Notes: generated from the sequence alone by a model not told the origin. DNA of 64,000 nucleotides from Pukyongiella litopenaei (GCF_003008555.2 NZ_CP027665.1:1178001-1242000), one strand, 5' to 3'. Shown: positions 1 to 8,877, numbered from the stretch's first letter. A program made the numbers and translations.

Positions 1-333
1 GCGGATCTTTTCGATATCCCCGGAATGGTCGTCATGGTCGGCGCGCATGACCGCGATCGGATGCCCGATGCCCGGCCCGCCCCCGGCACGCATGGCCGGA
101 AACAGGATCATCTCTTCCTTGGCCATGTGGTCTTCCATCTCGCGGCCGAGCGCGGCCAGGGTCTGCGCCAGTTGCCCGGGGACCTGCGGATCCTGCGCAT
201 GGACCATGCCCACCCGTTCGGCGAGCTCGATCAGGCCCGGCAGTTCGCGGCGGTGGGTCTGGTGATAGCGCGACAGGATGTGGTCGATCAGGTCGCCCGT
301 CTCAGCGGGGGCTCCGGCGGTGGTGGCTGTCAT
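1..333 (-). CDS. Ric/DnrN-like di-iron Fe-S cluster repair protein (partial, 3' end off window)
   Basis: About 111 codons are visible, starting MTATTAGAPAETGDLIDHIL. The reading matches the hemerythrin-like half of the RIC/YtfE/ScdA/DnrN family, which repairs iron-sulfur clusters damaged by nitric oxide in the cytoplasm. Candidate di-iron ligands are visible in HILSRYHQTHRREL, in EDHMAKEEMILFP and in HPIAVMRADHDDH. The protein starts directly at the hemerythrin-like part and lacks the short N-terminal ScdA_N domain of E. coli YtfE, like the short DnrN/NorA forms of denitrifiers. It is divergent from an NsrR-like regulator with a palindromic region between them, so NO-responsive control is likely. 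The C-terminus lies outside the window, so completeness cannot be judged. Confidence 0.85.
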   Translation of the reverse strand, partial: MTATTAGAPAETGDLIDHILSRYHQTHRRELPGLIELAERVGMVHAQDPQVPGQLAQTLAALGREMEDHMAKEEMILFPAMRAGGGPGIGHPIAVMRADHDDHSGDIEKIR

Positions 334-369
334 GGCAAAGCTTCCGGTATTGGGGGGCTTTCAGAGCAA

Positions 370-421
370 TTGGTATTTGAGTTACGCGTTACACCCGTGT
401 AATGCGCATTGTAAATACCAA
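370..421. promoter_or_regulatory. Nested palindromes between ric-like and nsrR-like genes (probable operator)
   Basis: The outer arms TTGGTATTT (370-378) and AAATACCAA (413-421) are perfect inverted repeats. Inside them TTACAC (389-394) and GTGTAA (397-402) form a second perfect inverted repeat, and the match extends imperfectly to GCGTTACAC/GTGTAATGC. The element sits between two divergent genes, one of them an NsrR-like repressor, so autoregulation plus control of the repair gene is the natural inference. Confidence 0.55.
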
Positions 422-437
422 ATCAGGGAATCACCTT

Positions 438-851
438 TTGCGCCTCACCTCCTTCACCGATTTCGGGTTGCGGGTTCTGATGCGGATGGCGGGCAGCCCC
501 GACCAGCCGTTCACCACGGCGGAGCTGGCCAGCGAGTTCCGCGTGTCACGCAATCACCTGGCCAAGGTGATCTCGTCCCTGGCCGCCGCCGGTTACCTGA
601 ACACCCGTCGCGGCGGCGGTGGCGGTGCCATGCTCGCCCGGCGGCCCGAGGAGATCCGGCTGGGCGATGTCATTGCCTGTCTCGAGGCGGACCAGGCGCT
701 GGTCGAGTGTTTCCTGCCCGGCGGCGTGGCCTGCACCCTGACGCCCCGCTGCCGTCTCAAGGCGCGGCTGGCCGATGCCGAGGCCGCCTTCATCGCCGAT
801 CTCAACCGAAGTTCGCTGGCGGATTGCGTCTATCACCCGTTTGACCCGTAG
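438..851 (+). CDS. NsrR-like Rrf2-family [Fe-S] transcriptional regulator
   Basis: The 137-aa product begins LRLTSFTDFGLR, aligning with the canonical NsrR N-terminus. It contains the Rrf2 winged helix (SRNHLAKVISSLAAAGYL, about 37-54) followed by the wing RRGGGGGAML. Counting from the TTG start, Asp8 and cysteines 91, 99 and 105 sit where NsrR proteins bind a NO-sensitive Fe-S cluster; Cys81 is extra. A TTG start at 438 is preferred because AGGGAA lies 8-13 bases upstream. An in-frame ATG at 402 overlaps the palindromic operator and would add 12 residues absent from the family. The divergent neighbour is a Ric/DnrN-like repair protein, which supports a nitric-oxide stress role. The protein is inferred to repress until its cluster is nitrosylated. 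Confidence 0.85.
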   Translation: MRLTSFTDFGLRVLMRMAGSPDQPFTTAELASEFRVSRNHLAKVISSLAAAGYLNTRRGGGGGAMLARRPEEIRLGDVIACLEADQALVECFLPGGVACTLTPRCRLKARLADAEAAFIADLNRSSLADCVYHPFDP

Positions 852-917
852 CGGGCCGGCCGGGCCATCCCGGCAAACGCAGGGCGGCGCTGGGCACAGG
901 ACAGCCGCGCCGCCGGT

Positions 918-1220
918 TCACATCTCGCGCAGATAGGCCCAGGACACATAGCCCTTGAGTCCGGGCGCCCGATCCAGCGCGACCTTGCACCAGCGGGTGC
1001 TGCCCGTCTGCTGGCAGCTGCGCACACGCACCACAGTGCCGTTGGGAAGCCCGACGATGATGTTGTAGCCGGTTCCCGGACCCGAGCGCATCTTCAGCAT
1101 GTCGTCCCCCTCGACGCCATGGACCTCGTAGCGGTCGCGCCCGGCGGCGGCTGCGGACTGGACGCCCGGCACCGATGCCAGACTGCCGATTGCCAGCGCG
1201 ATCAGGACGGTTCTGAACAT
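918..1220 (-). CDS. Exported SH3-domain protein (100 aa)
   Basis: The N-terminus MFRTVLIALAIGSLASVPGV followed by QSAAAA is a Sec signal peptide. The mature part is a bacterial SH3 (SH3_3-like) domain: MLKMRSGPGTGYNIIVGLPNG, then two cysteines (RSCQQTGSTRWCKVAL) that could form a disulfide, then GLKGYVSWAYLREM. Such small periplasmic proteins are usually thought to contact cell-wall peptides or other envelope proteins. AGGAGAG lies just upstream of the ATG. It is convergent with the nsrR-like gene and divergent from psd. The specific function is unknown. Confidence 0.75.
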   Translation of the reverse strand: MFRTVLIALAIGSLASVPGVQSAAAAGRDRYEVHGVEGDDMLKMRSGPGTGYNIIVGLPNGTVVRVRSCQQTGSTRWCKVALDRAPGLKGYVSWAYLREM

Positions 1221-1475
1221 CGCTCTCTCCTGTTTCCTGCCTCGGATATCTGTCTAGCGCCCGGAACGGACGAAAGGAACGGCTACATGACCGGGCAGTG
1301 TTCCGGAAAGGCCGCGGCCGGTTCGTGACGATGGGTTTCCGCGAGGAAAACCGTCGATAGAAGCTTATCACCCGGCAATCTATCTTGTATGGCACCTGTC
1401 AAAGATGCCGTCGCACGGAACCTGTTTCAAAGAGCCGCAGCGGGGCTGGAACGCGAAACGACAGGACGACCGGAC

Positions 1476-2153
1476 ATGAGCATTCCGATGACATCCACAT
1501 TCATCAAGCCCATGCACCCCGAGGGCATCCGCTTCGTGGCCATCTTCGCCGCGATCACGGTGGTCCTGTGGCTGGTCTCGGATTTCCTCGGGCTGGTCGG
1601 GCTGGGCCTGACCATATGGTGCTATTACTTCTTCCGCGACCCCGAGCGCGTGCCGCCGGACCGTGACGGCCTGATCCTCAGCCCGGCCGACGGGATCGTG
1701 TCGATCATCGAACCGGCGGTTCCCCCGACCGAACTGGGCATGCCGGACGAACCGCTGACCCGCGTGAGCGTCTTCATGAGCGTGTTCAACTGCCATGTGA
1801 ACCGGGTGCCCGTCAGCGGAGAGATCACCGGGATCGCTTATCATCCGGGCAAGTTCTTCAACGCCTCGCTTGACAAGGCCAGCGCCGAGAACGAGCGCAA
1901 TAGCCTGCGCATCCGCCGCGATGACGGCCGCGAACTGGCGGTGGTGCAGATCGCGGGGCTGGTCGCCCGGCGCATCGTCTGCTTTGTCGAGCCGGGCGCC
2001 CGCATGGCCGCCGGGGACCGGTTCGGCCTGATCCGCTTCGGCTCGCGCCTCGATGTCTACCTGCCCCGCGGCACCGCGCCGCTGGTGCGCGTCGGGCAGA
2101 CCATGGTTGCCGGTGAAACCGTGCTGGCAGACCTCACACCACTGGAAGAATAG
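1476..2153 (+). CDS. psd: Phosphatidylserine decarboxylase
   Basis: This is the short (225 aa) PSD-A type enzyme that converts phosphatidylserine to phosphatidylethanolamine at the inner membrane. A hydrophobic N-terminal anchor lies at about residues 19-53. [15 protein letters not shown] is the conserved core containing the catalytic histidine. The self-cleavage site is the Gly189-Ser190 pair in [11 protein letters not shown], where the serine becomes the pyruvoyl cofactor. The ATG at 1476 ([20 protein letters not shown]) matches the family N-terminus better than the ATG at 1389. The next gene, pssA, makes the substrate and starts 11 bases after the stop; pmtA follows, so the three genes form one phospholipid-head-group operon. 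Confidence 0.95.
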   Translation: MSIPMTSTFIKPMHPEGIRFVAIFAAITVVLWLVSDFLGLVGLGLTIWCYYFFRDPERVPPDRDGLILSPADGIVSIIEPAVPPTELGMPDEPLTRVSVFMSVFNCHVNRVPVSGEITGIAYHPGKFFNASLDKASAENERNSLRIRRDDGRELAVVQIAGLVARRIVCFVEPGARMAAGDRFGLIRFGSRLDVYLPRGTAPLVRVGQTMVAGETVLADLTPLEE

Positions 2154-2164
2154 GCGAACCCCGC

Positions 2165-2917
2165 ATGGCTGGTCCCACCGGCGCCCCCCCGTCCGAGCTT
2201 TCGGTCACCCAACTCCTGCCCAACCTGCTGACGATCATGGCGGTCTGCGCCGGGGTGTCCGCCATCCGGTTCGGCGTTCAGGGCAATTACGTCCTGGCCG
2301 TGCAGCTGATCCTGGCCGCGGCCGTGCTCGACGGGCTGGACGGGCGGCTGGCCCGGGCGCTGGACAGCCAGAGCAAGGTCGGCGCCGAGCTCGATTCGCT
2401 GGCCGATTTCCTGAATTTCGGGGTCGCGCCGCCGCTGGTGCTGTATTTCTGGGGGCTCCAGTCGGTGCCCAATATCGGCTGGCTCGCGGTCCTGGTCTTT
2501 GCCATCTGCACGGTGCTCCGGCTGGCCCGGTTCAACGTCGCCAGCCAATCGGAAACCGCGCCGGGCGACAACCGGTTCTTCACCGGGGTTCCGGCGCCCG
2601 CCGGCGCGCTGCTGGTGATGTTGCCGCTCTATGTGTCCTTTGCCGTCAGCGACCAGCGGATCCTGCCCGCCGCCGTCATCTGCATTCACATGGTCGTCAT
2701 CGGCGCGCTGATGATCAGCAAGATCCCGACATGGTCGTTCAAGGCCCAGAAGATCGCACGCGAAAAGGTCCGGTTCTTCTTCGTCGGCTTCGCCCTTCTC
2801 GGCGCGGCCCTGCTCATATTCACATGGGTGTCACTTGTCGCTGTCTGTATTGCCTATGTGGCTGTCGTCATCATCACGCTGGTTCACGACCGGCGGCGCA
2901 GAAAACAGGAGAGCTGA
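2165..2917 (+). CDS. pssA: CDP-diacylglycerol-serine O-phosphatidyltransferase
   Basis: This integral membrane CDP-alcohol phosphatidyltransferase (250 aa) makes phosphatidylserine from CDP-diacylglycerol and serine. The catalytic signature DG-x2-AR-x8-G-x3-D-x3-D can be followed through DGLDGRLARALD and VGAELDSLAD. Several hydrophobic helices follow, for example LLVMLPLYVSFAV and LLGAALLIFTWVSLVAVCIA, and the C-terminus DRRRRKQES is basic. It lies directly after psd and 3 bases before the methyltransferase start, so translation is probably coupled. Psd then decarboxylates its product. Confidence 0.95.
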   Translation: MAGPTGAPPSELSVTQLLPNLLTIMAVCAGVSAIRFGVQGNYVLAVQLILAAAVLDGLDGRLARALDSQSKVGAELDSLADFLNFGVAPPLVLYFWGLQSVPNIGWLAVLVFAICTVLRLARFNVASQSETAPGDNRFFTGVPAPAGALLVMLPLYVSFAVSDQRILPAAVICIHMVVIGALMISKIPTWSFKAQKIAREKVRFFFVGFALLGAALLIFTWVSLVAVCIAYVAVVIITLVHDRRRRKQES

Positions 2918-2920
2918 CCC

Positions 2921-3535
2921 GTGGAGATCGAAGCGGTAGGGACCGCCTATGCCAGATGGGCCCCGGTCTATGACCAGACATTCGGCGCCCTGACACGATC
3001 CGGGCGGCGCATGGCCGTGGGCCTGATCAACCAGCGATCCGGCAGCGTGCTCGAGGTGGGCGTCGGCACCGGGCTGGCACTGGACCTCTACGACCCGCAT
3101 CTGAGGGTCACGGGCATCGACTACAGCGAGGACATGCTGGGCAAGGCCCGCGCACGGGCCGAACGGAAGGGCCTGGACCATGTCGTCGAGCTGCGCCAGA
3201 TGGATGCCCGGCGCCTTGATTTCCCGGACAACCACTTTGACAGCGTCGCGGCGATGCATGTCATGTCCGTGGTGCCCGAGCCCGAACGGGTGATGTCCGA
3301 GATCGCCCGTGTCTGCAAGCCGGGCGGAAAGGTGGTCATCACCAGCCATTTCGAACGCGACACCGGCGTGCTGGCGGCGATCGAGAAACTCGCGGCGCGC
3401 ATGCCCAACCTGCTGGGCTGGCATTCCGATTTCGCCATGGAGCGGGTGTTGCAGGACAACCGGCTGTCCATCGAAAAGACCCGGAGCCTGCCGCCGATGG
3501 GCATCATGACGCTGCTGGTTCTCGCCAAGTCCTGA
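2921..3535 (+). CDS. pmtA: Phosphatidylethanolamine N-methyltransferase (Rhodobacter-type PmtA)
   Basis: This is a class I SAM-dependent methyltransferase of 204 aa with motif I SVLEVGVGTGLALDLY, the acidic ribose ligand in VTGIDYSEDML, and FPDNHFDSVAAMHVM as motif IV. The sequence and size match the Rhodobacter sphaeroides PmtA class, which methylates phosphatidylethanolamine to phosphatidylcholine. It is the third gene of psd-pssA-pmtA and starts with GTG three bases after the pssA stop. The assignment rests on both sequence and operon context; UbiE-like enzymes are the main alternative. Confidence 0.85.
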   Translation: MEIEAVGTAYARWAPVYDQTFGALTRSGRRMAVGLINQRSGSVLEVGVGTGLALDLYDPHLRVTGIDYSEDMLGKARARAERKGLDHVVELRQMDARRLDFPDNHFDSVAAMHVMSVVPEPERVMSEIARVCKPGGKVVITSHFERDTGVLAAIEKLAARMPNLLGWHSDFAMERVLQDNRLSIEKTRSLPPMGIMTLLVLAKS

Positions 3536-3566
3536 GCGGCCCGGGATCGCCAACCGGCCCCGATGC

Positions 3567-5228
3567 TCAGCGGCCGGTTTCGTCCGGATTTTCCACCGGG
3601 GGCTCAGCCGCGCGGCCGGGGCGGCGGGGGATGTTGTCGCGGGGCGATACCGTCTGCCGTTCGATCAGCCGGTGCACCCGCAGCGGCCGCGTGCCCTTGT
3701 GCAGCTTGCTGATTTCCTCGAACACGCCGAAATCGGCCTGTGTACGCCGCTCGTGGTGGCGGATGTATTCGACCCATGTCGGGACATGATAGGATTCCGT
3801 CCACAGGTCGGGATCTTCCAGGTCGCGCAGCAGCGCCCATTGCTGCGCCCCGTCGCGTATCCGCACGCGGCGGTGCTGGTTCATCAGGTCGAGGAACCGC
3901 GGCACGTCGCCCTGGTCGATCCGGTAGTCGATCATGATCATGATCGGCCCGCTGCGCGGCGTGATATCGAGTTGCAGAGGCGGTTCGCTGAAACGGTTCA
4001 GGGGATCAAGGTTCAGATCGCTCGAATCGGGCAAAGGCGCGATCAGGCCGACCAGCGCGCCGCACAGCAGCAGCGCCCCGGCAATCAGCAGCGCGCTGCC
4101 CAGACCGGCGCTTTCGGCGATCGCGCCCCAGAGCCAGCTGCCCCCGGCCATGCCGCCGAACACCCCGGTCTGATACAGCGCCAGCACCCGGCCCACCACC
4201 CAGCGCGGTGTCGAAAGCTGCATGGTGACATTGAACAGCGACATCGAGATCACCCAACAGAACCCCGCCAGGAGCAATGCCAGCGCGTTGAACATGGCGA
4301 TGTCGCTGAGCGCGAGCACCACGCAGGTGACCGCGAACCCGGAAAACCCGAGGCGGACGATGGTTTCATTGCGATAGCGGTCGCGCAACCACCCGTTGGC
4401 GAGCGCACCGAACACCGCGCCGAAGCCGAAACAGCCCAGCAGGGCGCCATAGACCAGGGCATCGCCGGCCAGGTGGTCGCGCACAACCAGCGGCAGCAGC
4501 GCCAGGATCACCACGGCGGACAGCCCGAAGACGAAACCGCGCGCGATGGTCCGGACCAGGTTGGGCGACAGCGCGACATAGCGCAGCCCCGCGGCAAAGG
4601 CGCTGCCGAAGGGCTCGCGCGGCAGGCGGCGCGGCGCCAGCGCCGGCCGCCAGCCCAGCAGCGCGGCGATGATGGCGACATAGCTCAGCGCGTTGACGGC
4701 AAAGGCCGCCGCCGCCCCGGCCAGCGCCACGATGGCCCCGCCCGCCGCCGGGCCGACGCTGCGCATCATGTTGAACCCCATGCTGTTCACCGACACCGCC
4801 GCCGACAGTTCCTCGCGCGTGACGATATCGCCGACCGACGCCTGCCAGGACGGGATATGCATCGCGGTGCCGCAACCGATGAGAAAGGTGAAGGTCAGCA
4901 GCAGCCACGGGGTCAGCAGGTTCTCGAAGGCGAGAAATGCCAGCACCACCGAAACCACGCACATGAACCCCTGCGCCCAGAGCATGATCTTGCGGCGGTC
5001 GAAATTGTCGGCAAAGACACCGGCCGCCAGCGAAAAGATCATGATCGGCAAGGTCACCGAGGATTGCACCAGCGCCACCATGCTGTGAGACGCGGTCAGC
5101 GAGGTCATCATCCAGGCGGCGCCGACGGATTGCACCAGCCCGCCGAAATTCGAGGCCAGCGTGGCAATCCAGAGCATCCGGAACGTGCGGTTGCGAAAGA
5201 CCGCCAGCGTGGGAACCGAGTTGGGCAT
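3567..5228 (-). CDS. MFS transporter with C-terminal soluble domain (MFS_3 type)
   Basis: This 553-aa protein begins MPNSVPTLAVFRNRTFRMLW and has about twelve membrane helices up to about residue 400. The loop FADNFDRRKIMLW is a major-facilitator A-motif-like segment. The last roughly 140 residues are soluble (DYRIDQGDVPRFLDLMNQHR to YIRHHERRTQADFGVFEEI), as in 'transmembrane secretion effector' MFS_3 proteins related to enterobactin exporters. The start at 5228 has a good Shine-Dalgarno (AGGAG) and avoids a 29-residue arginine-rich extension. The substrate is unknown. It is divergent from the DyP operon, with about 190 bases between them. Confidence 0.85.
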   Translation of the reverse strand: MPNSVPTLAVFRNRTFRMLWIATLASNFGGLVQSVGAAWMMTSLTASHSMVALVQSSVTLPIMIFSLAAGVFADNFDRRKIMLWAQGFMCVVSVVLAFLAFENLLTPWLLLTFTFLIGCGTAMHIPSWQASVGDIVTREELSAAVSVNSMGFNMMRSVGPAAGGAIVALAGAAAAFAVNALSYVAIIAALLGWRPALAPRRLPREPFGSAFAAGLRYVALSPNLVRTIARGFVFGLSAVVILALLPLVVRDHLAGDALVYGALLGCFGFGAVFGALANGWLRDRYRNETIVRLGFSGFAVTCVVLALSDIAMFNALALLLAGFCWVISMSLFNVTMQLSTPRWVVGRVLALYQTGVFGGMAGGSWLWGAIAESAGLGSALLIAGALLLCGALVGLIAPLPDSSDLNLDPLNRFSEPPLQLDITPRSGPIMIMIDYRIDQGDVPRFLDLMNQHRRVRIRDGAQQWALLRDLEDPDLWTESYHVPTWVEYIRHHERRTQADFGVFEEISKLHKGTRPLRVHRLIERQTVSPRDNIPRRPGRAAEPPVENPDETGR

Positions 5229-5417
5229 CCTGTTTCTCCTGCGGCACCATGATTGGGCCACGGGCGACCGTCTGTCGATACCCCTGACGATCCCCCCTCT
5301 CCCACGCGGGGCCATCGAGCGCCCGAACCTCCCGCCAGGAGATGTTCATCGTTAACAGACACAACCGAACGTGGTAACTGTCGGATATCCCGTGTTTCAT
5401 TCCTGCAGGGGGTTTTG

Positions 5418-6065
5418 ATGACGAACATTGCCGGCAAAGCCTATGCCATGAACGTGGTGACCCCGAGCAATCCCAGGATCACATGGCTCAACAGGCTGCT
5501 GTTCATGGCGGCGCGGGGCATGCCGGACCGGCTGTCGGGCCTGCTGGGGCTGTCGCTCATCCACTTTGCCCGCTGGGTCATCATCAGGCCCCGGGACTGG
5601 CCGGATCTCGGCCAGGGAAAGGAAACGATCAGCAACGACTACATGCTGTTCTGTTCGAATTTCAACGGCACATGGGATCAGTATATCGATGCCTTCTCGG
5701 ACGGCATTCCCAACGGCCTGAACCTGTTCTGGTTCTCCGCCACGAAATACCCGCTGTCGATCCCGATCACCCCGTTCAAGACCTACATCACCCACAACCA
5801 GATCGGCACCGATTACTATTTCAACGCAACACCCGGTTCCGCGCAGCGCGACATCAAGACGTCGCTGAGGATGTATGACGTGCTGCTGCAACTGGAGGAG
5901 GCGCACAGGACACAGAGCCCCGAGGCCTTTGCCGAAACCTACCGGGCCGCTCTGGGAGAGGTGCAGCTTGGCTTTGGCGATACGGGGTTTGGCCCGGTCG
6001 CGAGCCTCAGCACCGAACGCGCGGACCTCAATCGCGGCGCCTATGTCGCCGGTTCGTCGGCCTGA
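5418..6065 (+). CDS. Unknown conserved protein, first gene of the DyP-peroxidase operon
   Basis: This 215-aa protein has no domain I can name. It begins MTNIAGKAYAMNVVTPSNPR and contains a weakly hydrophobic stretch (LLFMAARGMPDRLSGLLGLSL) followed by aromatic-rich segments (NDYMLFCSNFNGTWDQYIDA, NLFWFSATKYPLSIPITPFK). No signal peptide is obvious. The ATG at 5418 is preceded by GCAGGGGG. The following gene starts 14 bases after its stop and a DyP peroxidase starts 12 bases after that one, so the three are probably co-transcribed. A partner role for the peroxidase is inference. Confidence 0.75.
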   Translation: MTNIAGKAYAMNVVTPSNPRITWLNRLLFMAARGMPDRLSGLLGLSLIHFARWVIIRPRDWPDLGQGKETISNDYMLFCSNFNGTWDQYIDAFSDGIPNGLNLFWFSATKYPLSIPITPFKTYITHNQIGTDYYFNATPGSAQRDIKTSLRMYDVLLQLEEAHRTQSPEAFAETYRAALGEVQLGFGDTGFGPVASLSTERADLNRGAYVAGSSA

Positions 6066-6079
6066 GAGGGACCATCGCC

Positions 6080-7087
6080 ATGCCCGACCTCGACAGCGGC
6101 CACTATTTCCTGACAACGCTCGCCCCCATCCGCGACAGCGCCACGGACAAGCACAAGCACGGGTCATACACGCAGGCGGTCCGCATTGCGCTGGCGCGGA
6201 TGCCATCGGCGCTGCAATCGCCCGCGACCGAAAAGATCGGCGTCAACAGCCCCTTTGCCCGCAATCGCCGGACCCATTTCGCCCGCATGTTCGTGCTGAA
6301 CGACGTCGTCTATAACGGCCGCATCGGAAAGAACGCGCTTGCGGCCTCGATCGCCGGGGACGATCCCGCGCTGTCCAGGCCCGTCGATCGGCTGAACACG
6401 TCGTATCTCGTGTTCTGCGCCGATATCGACGCGGTCGAGGAAGACGGGGCACCCCTGCCCGAGACCCTGACACCGGCGCAGCGGCGGCGAGTTCGCGATG
6501 CCTATGCGCGCAGGTTGTGGGAAACGATGGAACCGGAACTGCGCGAGATCTACAGCAACTGCGAAGGCTTCGACGGCATCGAGACAGCACAGGCATTTGC
6601 CGACTATCTCGACCGCTGCCATGTGGAAACGACGATGCCGTTCCACGACTATTACCTGGCGCTGCCCGAATTCAACGAACTGCCGCTGAAATGGCTGCTT
6701 GCGGCGGTCGCGCTGCCGTTCGTTTTCGCCGCCGCCGCGTTGCTGATGCGAGTGTTCGGTGTCCTGCAGATGCCGGTCCTCGGCATCGACACGTTCCTCG
6801 CCTTCCTCCTGGGCCTTGCGGTAACCGGGATCGCCGGGTTCGCGGCCATCCGCTACAGCCTGAAAAACGGCGAGAAACCGCTGCCGCCGGGCCGGTATGA
6901 CGACCTGCCTTCCGTTCTCAAGGCGCTATATCTCCAGCAGAAATTTTCCGATTTCGCGGTAGAGGCGCAGGGCGCCTCGCCCGATGATCTTCATGCGGCG
7001 TTCGGGGCGTTCCTGGAACAGCACAGACCCGGCGACCGGCTGGACCCGACGCAGCCTCCCGGCGTCATTCCGGTCCGCAACGGGTGA
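6080..7087 (+). CDS. Unknown membrane protein, second gene of the DyP-peroxidase operon
   Basis: This 335-aa protein has a soluble N-terminal part of about 200 residues (GHYFLTTLAPIRDSATDKHK, FARMFVLNDVVYNGRIGKNAL). Two adjacent membrane helices follow: LLAAVALPFVFAAAALLMRV at about 210-230 and FLAFLLGLAVTGIAGFAAI at about 240-260. A cytoplasmic-looking tail comes last. It is likely an inner-membrane hairpin protein that could anchor its operon partners. It has a GAGAGGG ribosome site and sits between the unknown 215-aa gene and the DyP gene with gaps under 15 bases. I do not recognise the family. Confidence 0.75.
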   Translation: MPDLDSGHYFLTTLAPIRDSATDKHKHGSYTQAVRIALARMPSALQSPATEKIGVNSPFARNRRTHFARMFVLNDVVYNGRIGKNALAASIAGDDPALSRPVDRLNTSYLVFCADIDAVEEDGAPLPETLTPAQRRRVRDAYARRLWETMEPELREIYSNCEGFDGIETAQAFADYLDRCHVETTMPFHDYYLALPEFNELPLKWLLAAVALPFVFAAAALLMRVFGVLQMPVLGIDTFLAFLLGLAVTGIAGFAAIRYSLKNGEKPLPPGRYDDLPSVLKALYLQQKFSDFAVEAQGASPDDLHAAFGAFLEQHRPGDRLDPTQPPGVIPVRNG

Positions 7088-7099
7088 GAGGGGCCGGGA

Positions 7100-8767
7100 A
7101 TGGCACGCACGCTCAACCTCCATGACATCCAGGGCAATGTGGTCCGCGCATATGGCCGCTACTCGTTCCCGTTTGCCCGCTATTTCTTTTTCAACATCAC
7201 GAAACCCGACGAGGGCCGCAGGTTCGTGGATGCGGTGCGCCGCCATGTCACCACCGGCGCGCGCTGGCCCGACCAGGCGGACAAGCCCGCCTGCACCGTC
7301 AATATCGGGTTCAGCTTCTTCGGCCTGTGGCAGTTGGGCGTGCCCGCGCGCACGCTCAAGGGCATGCCGCACGAATTTGCCGAGGGCATGAAGGACCGCG
7401 CCTTCGTGTTGGGGGACCGGGATACCACCAAGGTCGCCGAGGACGATCCCGATTGGGATGCGCATTGGGATCCGATCTGGCGACGGAACCGGACCCCCGG
7501 CGCCAACGGTATTGACGATGTCCATATCTGGGTTTCGCTGAATGCCCAGCTTAAGACCCCCGGCTCGGCCGATCCGGTCGACGAACTGGACCGGCGCACG
7601 GACTGGCTGCGCGGTCTCTGCGCGGCGTCGAATTCGGGGGTGCGGCTGCTGGCGGGGATCGGGCGCGACGGCGCGGCGGATTACCAGGACGCGAACGCGG
7701 TTTTCGACCGGTTCGGAGACGTGGTCCTGCCAACGCCCAGAGAGCATTTCGGATTTGCCGATGGCATCGGCGATCCGGTGTTCGACGGCCAGTACCGGGC
7801 GTCCGAGATGCCCGACCGCGTCATCGGGCGCGGCAAGCGCGAAGGCGGCTCGTGGACGCCGATCGCGACGGGCGAATTCATCCTCGGCCACCCCGACGAG
7901 AGCCAGGAATTGCCGCCCGCGGCGATGCCGCCCGAGTTTTCGCATAACGGGACCTTCATGGCCTACCGGAAGCTGCACGAAAATGTCGCCAGCTTCGACG
8001 CGGTGGTGACCGAAGAGGCGCGGCGATACGCCCGCGTGATGGATGTTCCCGAGGACGAAGCCCGCGAAACGCTGCGGGCAAAGATGTGCGGGCGCTGGTC
8101 GGACGGCACGCCGCTTGCGATCCGGCCCACCTACCCGGACTGGCGGGCCTTTCGCGCGGAAAACGGGTTCGACGATCCGGACCCGGCAACGGCGCTGAAG
8201 AACCAGGCAGCCTATCTGCGCTCGCCCGCCGCGTCCGATTTCCGCTATGCCGATGACATGCCGGGGTTCAAGGTACCGGGGGGTGCCCATATCCGCCGGA
8301 TGAACACGCGGGATTACCTCGATCCGCTGAACCGGGGCGGCGTGGACGAGGCCGGAAAGCCCTATCCCAACCCGGACGCCACGCATGCGCTCAACAAACG
8401 CCGGCGTGTCCTGCGGCGCGGCCTGCCCTATGGCGCCTCCGATCCCGCGGGCAACTCGGACGAGACCGAACAAGGGGTGGTCATGATGCTGATCGGCTCC
8501 AGCCTTTTCCGCCAGTTCGAATTCGTCCAGCAGCAATGGGTTCAGTACGGGCTCGATTTCCACCAGGGCAACAATACCTGCCCGATGCTGGGCGAACACC
8601 GGGTTCATACCCGCCACACCATCCCGTCCGATCCAAAGAGCGGCAAACCACCCTATATCATGAGCAAACTCAGGACCTTCGTTGAATGCCGGGGCGGAGA
8701 GTATTTCTTCATCCCCTCAATGACCGCCCTGCGCCTGATCGCGATGGGGGTCGTCGACCCGACCTGA
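7100..8767 (+). CDS. DyP-type heme peroxidase
   Basis: This 555-aa protein contains the dye-decolourising peroxidase hallmark GXXDG as FGFADGIGDPVFDG, with the catalytic Asp at about residue 221. It also has the C-terminal heme-binding block GAHIRRMNTRD (proximal His about 397) followed by RRVLRRGLPYG. It is longer than typical bacterial DyP enzymes (about 300-450 aa). The extra length lies partly between these motifs and partly in the N-terminal domain. No signal peptide or Tat motif is visible, so it is probably cytoplasmic or membrane-associated through its operon partners. DyP enzymes oxidise a range of substrates with hydrogen peroxide; the physiological substrate here is unknown. Confidence 0.9.
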   Translation: MARTLNLHDIQGNVVRAYGRYSFPFARYFFFNITKPDEGRRFVDAVRRHVTTGARWPDQADKPACTVNIGFSFFGLWQLGVPARTLKGMPHEFAEGMKDRAFVLGDRDTTKVAEDDPDWDAHWDPIWRRNRTPGANGIDDVHIWVSLNAQLKTPGSADPVDELDRRTDWLRGLCAASNSGVRLLAGIGRDGAADYQDANAVFDRFGDVVLPTPREHFGFADGIGDPVFDGQYRASEMPDRVIGRGKREGGSWTPIATGEFILGHPDESQELPPAAMPPEFSHNGTFMAYRKLHENVASFDAVVTEEARRYARVMDVPEDEARETLRAKMCGRWSDGTPLAIRPTYPDWRAFRAENGFDDPDPATALKNQAAYLRSPAASDFRYADDMPGFKVPGGAHIRRMNTRDYLDPLNRGGVDEAGKPYPNPDATHALNKRRRVLRRGLPYGASDPAGNSDETEQGVVMMLIGSSLFRQFEFVQQQWVQYGLDFHQGNNTCPMLGEHRVHTRHTIPSDPKSGKPPYIMSKLRTFVECRGGEYFFIPSMTALRLIAMGVVDPT

Positions 8768-8792
8768 AAGACCACCGGGGGGCGTCGGTTGA

Positions 8793-8877
8793 TGGTGCGT
8801 GTGGAGGGACTTGAACCCCCACGCCTTGCGGCGCTTGGACCTAAACCAAGTGCGTCTACCAATTCCGCCACACACGC
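8793..8877 (-). tRNA. tRNA-Leu (anticodon UAG)
   Basis: On the minus strand the acceptor GCGTGTG (8877-8871) pairs imperfectly with CACACGC. The anticodon stem CTTGG/CCAAG encloses a 7-base loop with TAG. A variable arm typical of leucine tRNAs follows, then the T arm GGGGGTTCAAGTCCC. ACCA is encoded at the 3' end (8796-8793). The gene is intact and sits between the DyP operon and nnr. Confidence 0.95.

Noticed and set aside
3672-5252. Long plus-strand open frame of 526 codons opposite the MFS gene
   Set aside because: It is antisense to a clear membrane protein, is rich in Arg, Gln, His and Gly, and has no domain; high GC keeps such frames open.
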